Both the position numbers and the translations under genes were made by a program. A DNA stretch of 64,000 nt from Siphonodentalium dalli (Eukaryota > Mollusca > Scaphopoda > Gadilida > Siphonodentaliidae): positions 125,631,450 to 125,695,449 of the forward strand of contig CP136069.1 in the NCBI GenBank assembly GCA_032622095.1, given 5' to 3'. Numbering within the stretch: position 1 is the first letter of the stretch; every line of letters begins with the position of its first letter. Below are positions 45,437 through 57,768 of the stretch, in pieces. A model generated the notes under the pieces. The model saw only the letters and a program-made list of their open reading frames with translations. It was not told the origin of the DNA and did not search any database.

Positions 45437-48374
45437 GGGGTCAATACTATGAAACTTTTTCTTTGTAAGAATCTACAATTGTTTGTAAGAAATAACAATT
45501 TATTATTCCCCCATTACTATGAACCTACGATTACAAACATAAATCACAAATAGTACGTGTTCTTTGTATTTACAAATATCTCCAATCACAAAGAATGTTC
45601 GAGTACTATGAAACATAATTTTTCAGTTTTCGCACCCTTAACACGGATAATATATATATCTATGATACGCAGGGACGTGGCGACAAGGGGTCGATTCACC
45701 CCCTCGGGAAAATATTTTGTCAGCTGGAAATTTCAAGTACAACCCACAGGGACGTCGCGACAAGGGGGTTGGGTTATGTTTCTCGCTCCAAACATTTTAT
45801 CAACACGTTCAACAGCTGTAAATTTGATACCTGAAACAACATGAATTGGAAATTTTACAACAACAATAGGTTGAACTTGTTCTGTTATTTTGTTTTTTCC
45901 AACAATTTATTAGGGGGTATGTTTTGTTTTAGACCAACATTTGCATATTTACCTCCTTTGGTCAAAAGTTTGGATTGAAATGGCCTATATTTAGAAATTG
46001 TCAAACCTTATGGTGTGTCAGCTTGGGTGTGATGTAGCAGTATGTGTTCCTTGTAACTACTGAAATTACCCAATTTATTGAAAGTTACAACGTTAAGAAC
46101 TTGTCTAGAATGTCTATATAGGGTGTCAAACATAAATTGTCGATTTTCACATCCTTAAACCAGAGCATATAACCATCTGATTCGCAGGGATGTAGCCCCC
46201 TTATGAAAATGTGTTATCAATGGAAATCTCATGAACAGGGACATGGCGATAGTGGTCTTGGGAACACGATGCCTGGCACATTACAGCTGTTCAGAATAGG
46301 ATGGGGCGAGTAGCCGCCAAATCGTATGAGTCACAACATCTCTGACAAAAGTTAGTGATTAATACAAATAGTGAGTGATACTTGCGGATTATAGCCAACA
46401 TTAGCATGTAACATGTACTTACCATAATCAATGATATATCCAAGAATGGATAAAAATGACGCGTGTTCCCAATGTGAGTATGATTTTTCGCTCAAGAATG
46501 CATTGCGGATTATCCTTTGAGTTTCAATCGTCGACGCGAATGCATTTGGTCACGGTAAAGGACACGAATACGAAGATGCAAGCACAGTTTTCATAAATGA
46601 CTAGAGCATAAATGCAGTGACGTGGCAAGATGCTCTTTTTTTTTTCGAAACGTCGATATCCAACTGTGTATCCCCACCCCTCAATTATAAACAATTATAA
46701 AATTGTTTACCCCGGTTGGCTTCTGATTTTCAAGCTGTAACAGTAAGTTGTGCACCCCCGCCCCTTGGATTGGACATATTGACTAAATATGACTAACTTA
46801 GTGTTAGTCACAAACGTTTTGAGTAACTTTGGTCAATTATTGGAATTATTTGCACATAATTCAGCAACTTTAATTTACGCCTTCCAATTGACTAAGAAAA
46901 GTCCCCATTTCTTAGTCGTTATGACTAACATCACCCTAGTAATTTTGATTAATGTTATGCCTCAGTCATGTTGGCTGAACTAAGTCAGTCATCCTGAGGT
47001 TTTGTTTTGTTATCAACGTAGAAAAATTAAAATACTTTCCTCTTGATATACGATTCCATCGTTATGTGGAATTTATAGGCATTTTTTTGTTCAAAGGGTG
47101 CATATGGAAATTATAGGATGGACACCCCGTCGCCAAACTGAGCCCATATAGCCACGTCCCTATCTAGATATATTATAAGATATCGGAGCAGTTTGAAATT
47201 ATAAAATGACACTCCTATTGGTTTGGTTTGGTTTATTAGGGTTTATCGACGTTCTAGCCGCTATGCCACACGCGACGTTGTCAATTTTACGGATGGAGGA
47301 AAGACCACGCAGAGGCTCGATTTCACCCAGAAATCGTCCCACTGCGTGTATAAACCACCGACCCCCGGAAAGCAACTGACAAACTTGCCCAGATACACGA
47401 TTCCGGTCACCCTCCATATGACGGGGTTAGAACCAGCTTCGTCAGCACTGGACGGCATGTAACGGTGTAGTGCACCTGTCATTCTACCGACTGGCACTCT
47501 ACCGCACCACTCCTATAACCGAAACCATTAACACGTCCCTGCTTCGATACACCCCTCCCGATAAAATGGAGCCCCGTTACTGCCTCGATGTGTTATGATA
47601 AGAGTAGCGGATCAGTTTGAAATAATAGGATGGTCACAATATATATAATGCTATACCATCAAAATAATATTTTATTTTCACAAACTGAATGGTTGTAAAT
47701 TTGTAATTTGTAAAAACAATGATACCAAAATGTTTGTAGTACTCGGTATTACACTGACTTGTACTTACATACACACACTACAAACGAACCGTTTAATTGT
47801 TAACTTGCGCAGACAAGTGGTCATCAACTTAGCAATTCGTGAACCGATTGGATAGCTCTGATAAGCGTTCACCTCTCAACTTATGATTGGTTATTTCTTT
47901 TGTAACTTTGGCCCGCCGTGATTCAATATAGTGTTAATCACTCACAGGCAAAGGTTTGTCCGTAAGCAATCTACAATAATCAACAGTAGATCTTTGTGAA
48001 ATTTGCGAGATTTTGTTAGCTCATCGTTTCATAGTACCGGCGTTCTCACTAATCACAATATGATAGCACGCATTGTAACTTCCCCATATAAATTGTTGTC
48101 AGTTATTTTAGCTCTATATACATGTCCGTCTAATTTGAATTCAGATAACACTGATAACATGTGCATGGGAGCAGAGTGGGGAGTTAGTTTTTTCTAAGTT
48201 TTACAGCTGCCTTTTAGGGGTTTCACCTCTCGCCCAGTCTAAGGTATTACAATAATACGGCTAAATTTTCCCTGTACTATGAAACCACTGTGATCGTTAA
48301 CACAAATTTGTAATTACAAATTAATAAATACAATTTGTATTTACAGGTATAAAATTGTTCATAGTATTGACCCC
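45437..48374. mobile_element. 2.9-kb TIR transposon inside the LINE fragment
   Basis: GGGGTCAATACTATGAA (45437-45453) has its reverse complement at 48358-48374. The motif ACTATGAA recurs near both ends (about 45519, 45605; 48030 inverted, 48277), like subterminal repeats. The interior holds a SINE and degenerate CAGGGACGTGGCGAC repeats. A TSD is not obvious, so the outer boundary is approximate by a few bases. Confidence 0.75.
47219..47507 (-). mobile_element. tRNA-derived SINE with 9-bp TSD
   Basis: The minus-strand head GCGGTAGAGTGCCAGTCG includes an A-box-like part. A B box GGTTCTAACCCC lies at 47423-47434. The tail ends TAATAAACCAAACCAAACC. CACTCCTAT flanks both sides (47210-47218; 47508-47516). 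It is nested in the 45437-48374 transposon. Confidence 0.85.
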
Positions 48375-48480
48375 GGATCATATCAAAGTTGATTAAGTTA
48401 TTCGATACACACGACGAAGAAAGGGTCAATAATCTCGCGTCATTTATTAAGAAAGCGACGGCGAAATTGTAACCACCTCA

Positions 48481-49039
48481 AACATTGATAATATATAAAT
48501 GTGCAATGACCGGGAGTGCATCAGTGGGTGGTCATAGTAAGCTGAATATATACATGTATATATGATCTTACATTCAATTACGTATTAATGCATTTATGAA
48601 ATGTTACTTACATTATACATGTATGTGTGTCTATATATATATTATCACAAATGTGAAGAGAGAGATAAAGGATCTCACACGAGTTTCTATTTTATACGGA
48701 ATTTATCAACCGAGTTCACTAAATTCGATTTGAGCCGAGGTTTACCGAGGCTCAAATAGAATTTAGAGGACGAGGTTGATAAATTACGTATAAAATAGGA
48801 CGAGTGTGAGATACCTTTTATCACATGATCAAATAAACCCGAAGCAACGCGAAATATTCATCGAAAACAACAATCATAAACTGCAGCGATCGCAAGTTAT
48901 TTGAAGAACGCCGTGACGTCATCGCACGTGCTGATATTAAACGTGTCTATTACCGATAATTATGAAACTGCTTTTATGGCCAAATTATGTGATAAATATA
49001 ATGAATGATTAAAACTTGAAAACTTGAAACTAGTATAGG
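48481..49039. repeat. intronic stretch with a ~70-bp foldback
   Basis: About 48672-48742 (GGATCTCACACGAGTTTCTA, TTTATACGGAATTTATCAAC) pairs with 48752-48822 (mirror with GTTGATAAATTACGTATAAA). The loop is GAGGTTTACC. It is a MITE-like hairpin. No gene. Confidence 0.7.
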
Positions 49040-50345
49040 TTTCGAATCACATACCGGTACTTGATTCCACTAGCATTATATTGATAGCTTTAATAAGAGA
49101 ACAAAGCTTTCGCAATAAAGTGGGGTTCTTTGAGTTTAAGATTTCTTCCATTATAAGGGTATATATTAGCTGAACCATTGTATTTTTCAGGTAATAGCTG
49201 TTTTCTTTCTGCTGAGAGCCTGAGAATAATTTGCATTCAAGCAAGTAATGAAATTCATCACCAATCATTCGTCTGTGACTATGGCATAATCGGCATATTC
49301 TATCCTTATGGGGTGTACCATTCCATCTGCCAATTTCAATTGGCAGGTGGTGGTTTGCTGTTCTGAATTTAGTTAATATAATTCTGTTTCTGCAGTCTAA
49401 AATATCTAGGTACTCGTCAAAAAATATGTCATGTTTGAAAATGCTGTATATTTTTCTCCTACTTGAGTTACTCATACTTATTTTCCATGAATCTATTAAA
49501 TCTCTTGTAAGGCAGCATCTAACACATTCTAAAAATTGACTAGCGGATGATAATGTTCCTGTTATTAATAACTGTGGCTGCTTACATTTATTAAGAATTT
49601 CCCGAACTGTTCTCAACCATTTAAAAGAGGTGTCGGCATTGTCGAGGAGTTTCAACGATAGTTTATACAGGGCTTTCCCATAGCGGGTTTCTTTCATGCT
49701 TAAAATTTGGTCCAGTATTTAATAATTCTCAGTAGTATTGTTATATTTAAAGGTAGTCTCCCGGATTCGCCATATCCCATGCAATCTGGGGTTGATGGTT
49801 TCAAATTAAGTAAAAGTTTACAAAAGTTTCTATGAATATTTTCAACTATTTCATTATCGCCAAAGCCCCAGACTTCACATGCATACAAACGTATAGGTGT
49901 AACTTGTGCGTCAAATAAATCAAATTTATTTTTCACAGATAGGCAATTTGTCCTTGCGCGGGTTATCACGGAATACATGGCACTTGTTGCGTTTGCACAT
50001 AAGGTTTGCTTTGCTTCTGCGAACTTTCCTGATTTGGTACGCGCAATGCCTAAGTAATTAAATGTTTTTTACTATCTCGATAGTACTGCCATTAAATTTA
50101 AACTCCTTATTTTTTGGGTGACTTCGCTTTGAGATAAGTAAAACTTTGGTTTTGTCAACAATGACTTTCAACTTCCAGTCTCTACAGTAATCAGAAAAGA
50201 TATCAAGTTGTTTTTGCAGTTTCTTAGGGGTTTCTGCCATGAGGACTGTATCATCTGCGTATAAAATAAGGAATATTTTCATATATGAGTTTAGGTTTTC
50301 TTCCATTTGGGCGGATATTTTGGTCAGGCCGATATAATCTTTTGG
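49040..50345 (-). pseudogene. LINE RT and C-terminal fragment (minus strand)
   Basis: Minus-strand order: GLTKISAQMEENLNSYMKIF (50330), YADDT (50247-50261), DYCRDWKLKVIVDKTKVLLI (about 50190-50130), a break near 50060, then LFDAQVTPIRLYACEVWGFG (about 49910) and GYGESGRLPLNI (about 49780). A 216-codon open C-terminus follows at 49047-49697, including CRLCHSHRRMIGDEFHYLLEC (49230-49300), the same Cys/His cluster as in the 44880 copy. Endonuclease and the N-terminal RT are missing. The minus orientation is opposite to the host gene. Confidence 0.85.
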
Positions 50346-51309
50346 TGGGCGATTCCCACTTGTTTCTATGCGAATATAGTCGATGGTAGTTCCGCTACAT
50401 ATATGTGTGGAGTTATTAGTGGTACGATGGCGACATGAGGTCTGCACAGTCTGCCATGTAATGTCAATTTTATATGCAGATACCATATTGAAATTCTGGA
50501 AAGTAGGGGTTAATATCGCCACACTTCTGCGTGGCCGCGGCCCCAAACACTGCGTATAGAGGTTTCATTAAATCCTGCACTGTTCTGGTCTCTAAAATCC
50601 CGCCTAAAAACCATGCGTGGGTCCGGGCTGATTCGGATCCTAGCAGCTTCGGGCGGTTTTTATGCACGACACACTGTCAATATATTTGGGCTGGTATTCT
50701 GCGATTCGGGGCTGGATTAATACGATTCCATATGATAACAAAGAACAGTAATATTATTTTCGGGCTAACATTTACTCCATGATGTCCATGCGAAATTTCT
50801 TGACACAGGGTAAACGCAGTTTCGCGTATTAAATATCTCCAATCGGGGGAAATGAAATCAATCCAGGATGCCCATGTTTGTCTCCACAGACAAACGATAG
50901 GTGGTGAAATGTCGACCATATAGCAAATTTTCACCGCCATCTTGACCGCCATATCGGCTTTTGGTGTCGGATTGTTGACTAATTTGTAAGTGTGGTATAT
51001 TAGCATAACGAATCGAGTTGAAAATAAAACCGCATGTGATATTATATATTTACTGTAATGGCGATCAAATAGCCCTGGCGCATACCAAGCAAATTTGTCG
51101 CCATCTTGACTGGAGTCTGTGCGGCCACTTTATTCTTCTTGTTAGCACCGAAAACAATTAGAGGAGACATTAAGGAAGAACATTAGCGGGGTGAAGTTGA
51201 GTCCTGCATGGGGATGCAAAGGTCGATCGACCAATATCTCCAGGACTACTAACCGAGATATATATAGGACAGGACGGACGAGTCGGGAGTATAGACTAGA
51301 AACCTACAT
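50346..51309. other. intronic stretch, repeat-derived in part
   Basis: 50365-50640 is related to 43340-43520 as noted. No gene seen in 50690-51309. Confidence 0.4.
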
Positions 51310-51317
51310 GTGTAACA

Positions 51318-52372
51318 CAGGGGTGGCGCCAGGATTTCCCCGACGGAGGGGCTATGGTCCCCGACAGGGGGGCTAGACCGGTGACCGAAGGTCATCGGCG
51401 GCTGCCGAAGCCAGCCCCGGGGAGAGCGCGAGAGGGGTGTCCCATCTCTTACGGGGGGTTTGGGGGACCTCCCCCACGAAAATTTTGAAAATACATAGCC
51501 TGAGATCGATTCTGGAGTGTTCTGGTGTCAACATACACACTGTTCTAGGGGATCATAATTGTCACTTTTACTTGAGTATTTGGAAAAAAAATCAGCATAT
51601 ACAATAGTAATGACAATATGGAATTGATCTTAAGTTAACTCACCGTAAATCTTTCGCCACAGGTAGTTGGATCAACTTACAAAGACGGATGAACCATGAG
51701 TCCGTGAACATCATTTAGGAGCGTATAATAGATGTAAATTTGTTCAGGTAACATACGATGTGAAAAATTGATGCAGCAAGCTATTTGAAGGAGAGAACAA
51801 AGTTGGATGAGGATTATCCCATAATCCACTGAATTAAAATTCTATCCAGTCCACAATTTATGTTGTGTTATTATTCTTTAAATCCCTCAAGTAATAATCT
51901 ATCCCGGGGAAGTACTAGTACGCATGATATAATGCATGCAAGGCGAAACACTATCTTTTCAAAGAATAAAATTCATGATGTGACCTGAAATCATCTGATA
52001 ATTAATTGTCAGTAACTGTTGACACATGCCACGCGTGTGAGCATTGCAACACTGATTACCAATCAGATCGCTTTGCTATTGTTGCCACACAATAGCGATC
52101 TGATTGGTAATCAATCGTGTCGAGTCTGTCGGACTAAAAATAGAACTCTGGTAATGTGATTCATTAACTCTGCACGCCCACGTCGATTTGTTAATCACCA
52201 GTGCACGTGTTTCGAGTCGCGGATTTTCCAATGTTTATCGTCTTTGCATAATTTTATCTCCCCGACGAATTTGGCAGATATCCCCGACGGGGGGGGGGGG
52301 GGCTGACCATCCCCGACGGGGGGGGGGGGGGGGCTGTAGCCCCCCCCTGACCCCCCCTTGGCGCCACCCCTG
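51318..52372. mobile_element. hAT-type non-autonomous transposon, 8-bp TSD
   Basis: TIR CAGGGGTGGCGCCA at 51318 and its reverse complement ending at 52372. GTGTAACA is duplicated at 51310-51317 and 52373-52380. CAGGGG ends and an 8-bp TSD are hAT hallmarks. Subterminal CCCCGACGG-GGGGG blocks occur near both ends (51339, 51359; 52281, 52312). An internal hairpin lies at about 52054-52112 (GATTACCAATCAGATCGCT and mirror). It is 1055 bp with no transposase. Confidence 0.92.
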
Positions 52373-52380
52373 GTGTAACA

Positions 52381-53010
52381 CTTACCGGACGGGACACAAA
52401 CATGAACACGAAGGGACGTGCAGGACCTGTTTGTTCCAAATAGCTATACATTTTCGGCCCACAGTTTCGTTCCACTTCATTAAAGACGGTCTTGTTTTCA
52501 CGTCCTCAAAGTCTAGATATTTTCGGACTGGCCCATGGCAAAACTGTTAAACATATATTACCGTTACTCGACGGTTATCAGTTTTTCAAACTCGACCAAA
52601 ACGATATTGGGTCCAAAACGTTTGGTCATGCAGGGTGTCTATAAACCAATTAACCCATGCAGGTCCCAACACCTTTCGGTCCGAGCAGCTCTCGTCTTTT
52701 GTGAACTGCATGGGACGAAAATTCAAGCCGAAAATCTATTCACTCATAGCCTTTTGGACCAAGTTGGTCCCGTCCCCTCCCATTCCGCTTGTGTCCGGTC
52801 ACGTTCCAGTTATGGTTAGGTTAAGTGTCTCGTCCCGTCCAGCTAGTCCCCTCCAAGTTAGGGTCGTCCGATCCCGTCATGCCTCACACCGCTATATGAC
52901 CAATCCAGGCTCGTCACGTCACGTTCCTTCTCATCCAGCCCGGCATGCGTGGTCAGGGTTTGAATACCAGCCCGTTATGGCAAGCCGTTTTCACATTTTC
53001 AATTTTTTGG
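52381..53010. repeat. GC-rich leader of the palindrome array
   Basis: Degenerate CCCGTCCC / GTTCCAGTTATGGTTAGG sequence, then CCCGTTATGGCAAGCC and GTTTTCACATTTT. The latter is present inverted at 61515-61555. Confidence 0.55.
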
Positions 53011-53655
53011 GACTTAAGTCCAAATAGCGAATTGGACTTAAGTCCAAATGCCACATAATTGTGAATTCGGCGAGGAATTGTACTTAAGTGCAAATGAAAT
53101 ACACTTAAGTGCAAATACTGATATTTTCATCTATTTAGACTTAAGTCCAATTCCTCGCCGAATTCACAATTATGTGGTATTTGGACTTAATTCCAATTCA
53201 TTTGCACTTAAGTGAAATTCAACTGTATAAGAAACACCCCCATCAGATATTAAGCAGGTCCATCATTTGGGCTTAAGTCCAATTAGTGGATTGATTTGGA
53301 CTTAAGTCCAATTAGTGAATTGATTTGGACTTAAGTCCAATTCATTTGGACTTAAGTCCAATTATTTGGACTTGAGTCCAATTATTTGGACTTAAGTCCA
53401 AATATTCACTAATTTGACTTAAGTCAAAATCAATTCATTAATTGGACTTAAGTCAAAATCAATTGGACTTATGTCCAATTATTTGGACTTAAGTCCAAAT
53501 AATTGGACTTAAGTCCAAATAATTGGACTTAAGTCCAAAATATTTGGACTTAAGTCCAATTAGTGAATTGATTTGGACTTATGTCCAATTCATTTGGACT
53601 TAAGTCCAATTATTGGGCTTTAGTCCAATTATTTGGACTTAAGTCCAAATGCTAA
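53010..53655. repeat. array of TTGGACTTAAGTCCAA palindromes (left)
   Basis: More than twenty copies or near-copies of the perfect 16-bp dyad TTGGACTTAAGTCCAA. They are spaced mostly 18-30 bp apart and joined by AT, TAGTGAATTGAT or CATT linkers. Several carry one change (ATGTCC, TTAAGTGCAA). Confidence 0.92.
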
Positions 53656-54633
53656 GTAGGAACTAGATGACCTATCTGGACATGCCATAAATGTATTTAT
53701 TTTGACACATGGGCATGCATCCATGGACCTTTCCCTACTTACAGGGGCGTATGTAGCGTATCTATTTAAGACTGAGAACCAATTACTTTGATTCATCGTA
53801 TCATTGATGAAGAACGGACGTATGAATTTGGTGCAAACTAGCGCTAAACATATTTGTATCACTATCAGTTTCGGTGACCCTCCCCTCCCCTCCCCAATCG
53901 TATCACAAAGGTGACTTCCATTCCTTATTCGAATAGTTATATTTATGTCGAACAAAGGGTGTTAATTGTTGGGTGGCCACCATGGCACTCTTTACATACA
54001 CCCGATCCCAAAATGGTCACTGTCCAGATGGGTTCAAATGGGGAACGCATGCCATTTCTCAGCCCCCTGACCGATTTAGGTCACACAAATGGCGTTATAC
54101 GAGCACAACTTGATCTCCAGCAGTTCGGGAGTGACGTCATTGGATGGTAATCATGTTGTGGAACAACATTAGAATGCACACAGCTGCTTTCCGTTGTTAG
54201 CGACAGCGTCCTTATAGAAACGTCAACATACACAAGGTATTTTCGTGCAATCGGCGGCGACCTCTTTCTAAAAGATCAAATGGTGCGCCCCAAATATAAT
54301 TGTTTAAAGTTCAGTTTGTTAAGTCTGTAACTTGATTAAGCAACTGGAAGTTTGTTACTATAAAATATACGATATTCTTCCATCCGTGAGCTGGTGAATT
54401 TTCACTACCTATAGTCGATATCGGTGCTATAGTCTAGACGAGTGCTAGTAGTGCTACTGGCTACTGCTCAACTTCAAGTTCATTCATAAACAACCAAATT
54501 CACATGACTGCTACATATACTCGTACAATTAAGTTTTTTTTCATTTAGAACTTTACGCGAATCATAAGATTTTATTAGAAATCACACCATGGTCCATGCT
54601 ATGATATTTTTCCTGCACAATTTAGAAATATAA
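53656..54633. other. intronic non-coding stretch
   Basis: No supported gene; CCCTCCCCTCCCCTCC tract at 53880-53896. Confidence 0.35.
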
Positions 54634-55488
54634 TCTATCTATCTCTTCTATATATTTTGAGAACTACTTGTATTCGAGAGATAGCCCACACCCTCCGGAC
54701 CTCAATGATATGATCGTGAATGAGTATTGATATACCCCACTAAACTTTGACAAACACCAGTAATGGTGTGTAGATCATTTACATATATCTCCTATATATT
54801 TTGATACAATCTATCTAATTTACATATCTCTCTTATATATTTATGTTTGTGTGTGTGTTGTACTTCATACAAATCTACGATTCTCGACCGATCGGGACGA
54901 AACTTGGTACGTGTGTGTAGTTTGACCAGGCGGTGGTCGTTGTCGTATTGGCGAGTCCGTGCGACGCCCGTGCAGCGCATGCGCAGACGAGATCTCGGAA
55001 ACGGGTGGAGCTATCGACTTGAAATTTGCTATGTGAATGTATCTTGCGCCGGGTACAAATTTTATCGGGTCGCCGAGCCCGTGCGACGCCCGTGCAGCGC
55101 ATGCGCAGACGAGATCTCGGAAACGGGTGGAGCCATCGACTTGAAATTTGCTATGTGAATGTATCTTGCGCCGGGTACAGATTTGATCGGGTCGCCGAGC
55201 CCGTGCGACGCCCGTGCAGCGCATGAGCAGACGAGATCTCGGAAACGGGTGGAGCTATCGACTTGAAATTTGCTATGTGAATGTATCTTGCGCCGGGTAC
55301 AAATTTTATCGGGTCGCCGAGCCCGTGCGACGCCAGCTTCGCGCATGCGCAGACCAGATCTGGGAAACGGGTGGAGCTACCGGGTACAAATTTTTCTTAT
55401 TGAAACGCGTGGAGCTAAAAATTAAAAAAAAATATAAAAAAATGTCATGTTTCGGACAAGCCGCCGGTGGCGGGCCAACCTGCTATAG
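54634..55488 (+). mobile_element. Helitron-like element H0 (degenerate 3' end)
   Basis: Two or three TCT(C/A)(C/T)TATATATTTTGA-like 5' segments (about 54650, 54788, 54828) precede four units of the ~124-bp GC-rich tandem (spacing of GTATCTTGCGCCGGGTAC near 55040, 55163, 55287). The 3' hairpin GCCGCCGGTGGCGGGC is followed by CTATAG instead of CTAG. Confidence 0.65.
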
Positions 55489-55548
55489 TCATTCAGCCAA
55501 TAGCCGAAAAATAGGCCTGTCGGTACCAAACTGGTGGGCAAATTCTAG

Positions 55549-56435
55549 TCTATACTATATATTTTGAGACTTCGTATATATGTGTGTGTGTGTGTGTGTA
55601 CTTCATAGAATCCAAAACGCGTGTACAGATTGAGATCAAATTTCGTATGTAAGTGTAAAATCCCACCGACACCGCCGTAGTCCTGTTTTCGAGAAGCTCT
55701 GAGCACCCTTTATCCACTCCCAAATCACCGCAAAGCACGGCGGGGGGTTAAGGCAATAACGCTCTTTATCTATACCTTATACGGAGGTTTTAACAATTAA
55801 CGCTCTTTATTGCAATGGACGTGGCTAAACGATACCCCATGCGTCCGATGCGGATTCCAATGGACGTGGCTAAACGACTGACCCCATGCGTCCGAAATAC
55901 GGATGCGGACGAAATGCAACTAAAAAGGCAGAATTGATCTAAGAGCTCGAAATATTATGCAGAGGGATTTCACGACGGGATTAATTGACTGTCCGCTCTG
56001 AAGTTTAGGACGGGGAGGACGGGTACCATGAATTAACTTATTGAAAAACAAAGAATGCGTTATCTCGCAAACGGGTGGAGCTATCGACTTGAAATTTGCT
56101 ATGTGAATGTATCTTGCCCCGGATACAAATTTTATCGGGTGGCCGAGTCCGTGCGACGCCAGCTTCGCGCATGCGCAGACGAGATCTCGGAAACCGGTGG
56201 AGCTATCGACTTGAAATTTGGTATGTGAATGTATCTTGCCCCGGGTACGAATTTTATCGGGTCGCCGAGTCCGTGCGACGCCAGCTTCGCGCATGCGCAG
56301 ACCAGATCTCGGAAACGGGTGGAGCTACCGGGTACAAATTTTTCTTATTGAAACGCGTGGAGCTAAAAATAATTTTTTTTTTTTTTTTAAATGTCATGTT
56401 TCGGACAAGCCGCCGGTGGCGGGCTAACCTGCTAG
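55549..56435 (+). mobile_element. Helitron-like element H2
   Basis: 5' TCTATACTATATATTTTGAG at 55549, directly after a CTAG (55545-55548). It has a (GT)n stretch and two AACGCTCTTTA motifs (55758, 55799), then the tandem GC-rich units. The 3' hairpin GCCGCCGGTGGCGGGC is followed by CTAG at 56432-56435. It has the same layout as H1. Confidence 0.75.
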
Positions 56436-57768
56436 TACTATATATTTTGAGACTTCGTATATATGTGTGTATGTGTGTGTGTGTGTACTTCATAGAATCC
56501 AAAACGCGTGTACAGATTGAGCTCAAACTTCCTATGTAAGTGTCAAATCACACCAACACGACCGTGGTCGCAGTTTAGAAAAGCTCAGAGCACCCGTTCT
56601 CCAATCTCAAATCACCGCAAAGGCACGGCGTGGGTTAATCAAGTGATTATTTAATGAGCGTTTGTTTTTGACGCATCTCTATAAAGAGCGTCTGTTTGCC
56701 ATTCAACGCTATTTGCATCTGCAGAGAGATATACGGAACATACATTAAATTTTAAAAACATTTGTTTCTGACCAACCCTGCGAGCACGGATGGCGCGCTT
56801 TGTTTTTACAGTATATAGTTATATACCGAAATCATCCCAGATAATCACGAATATAGCATCAGATTTCTCCCCAGATATACCGTTATAAAAGGCTACTGGA
56901 ATCTGCCAATCTACGGGAAATTCCAGGGAATGCCGATTGAGCTCAAACTTGCTACCCACGGGAAGTGTCATATATATGAGTGTGTCCTTTATAGACTCGA
57001 ACCGATTGAGCTCAAACTTGCTAAATAAGAAAATAGCACCCCAAGCCGTAAATATCAACAACAACGATATTGCTACCTACGGGGAGCAACGTTATTAGCA
57101 TCTGCAGAATTATGCAGAGAGAAAATGCTTTCCTATGTTTAGAACGCAACACATGTTTACGTCGCGTTGGTGATTGAGGTTCACAACGGGGTTAATTGAC
57201 TGTCCGCTCTTTGCGACGATGAGGTTCACGGCGGGGACTATTGACCAACACTCACAATTTCGTCTTTTGCATCAGATACCAACACCTCGACCGATCGGGA
57301 CGAAACTTGGTACGTGAGTGTAGTTTGACCAGGTGGTCGTCGCTGTCGTATTGGCGAGCCCGTGCGACGCCCGTGCAGCGCATGCGCAGACGAGATATCG
57401 GAAACGGGTGGAGCTATCGACTTGAAATTTGGTATGTGAATGTATCTTGCGCCGGGTACAAATTTTATCGGGTCGCCGAGCCCGTGCGACGCCCGTGCAG
57501 CGCATGCGCAGACGAGATCTCGGAAACGGGTGGAGCTATCGACTTGAAATTTGCTATGTGAATGTATCTTGCGCCGGGTACAAATTTTATCGGGTCGCCG
57601 AGTCCGTGCGACGCCAGCTTCGCGCATGCTCAGACCAGATCTCGGAAACGGGTGGAGCTACCGGGTACAAATTTTTCTTATTGAAACGCGTGGAGCTAAA
57701 AATTAAAAAAAAATATTAAAAAAATGTCATGTTTCGGACAAGCCGCCGGTGGCGGGCTAACCTGCTAG
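56436..57768 (+). mobile_element. Helitron-like element H3, abutting H2
   Basis: It begins at the base after H2's CTAG with TACTATATATTTTGAGAC. It carries CATAGAATCCAAAACGCGTG, a TAAAGAGCG motif (56682), additional unique sequence (56750-57200) and the GC-rich tandem. The hairpin plus CTAG is at 57765-57768, followed by T. Confidence 0.75.

Larger units (their letters stand above)
44880..48480 (+). pseudogene. LINE C-terminal fragment split by a DNA transposon
   Basis: The frame starts with LRCLGYWGRLIMGNRCKL (44895) and runs through SSVTILMKFRTRNDKLAIET (45238) and CSLCEQGIGDEYHFIITC (45333-45388), a C-x2-C-x8-H-x4-C cluster. It reaches KYIYFYN at 45430. The same protein resumes at 48377 with ISKLIKLFDTHDEERVNNLA and ends at a stop at about 48470. 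It is the same LINE group as 21846-28290 and 49040-50345. RT and endonuclease are absent. Confidence 0.8.

Noticed and set aside
53010-53655. CRISPR-like array
   Set aside because: Unit is a 16-bp palindrome with short irregular AT linkers, not constant-length unique spacers, in clearly animal DNA with no cas genes.
54847-57719. Multiple overlapping frames with Cys/Arg-rich repeats on both strands
   Set aside because: They follow the ~124-bp GC-rich tandem unit of the Helitron-like elements, which happens to lack stops; not genes.
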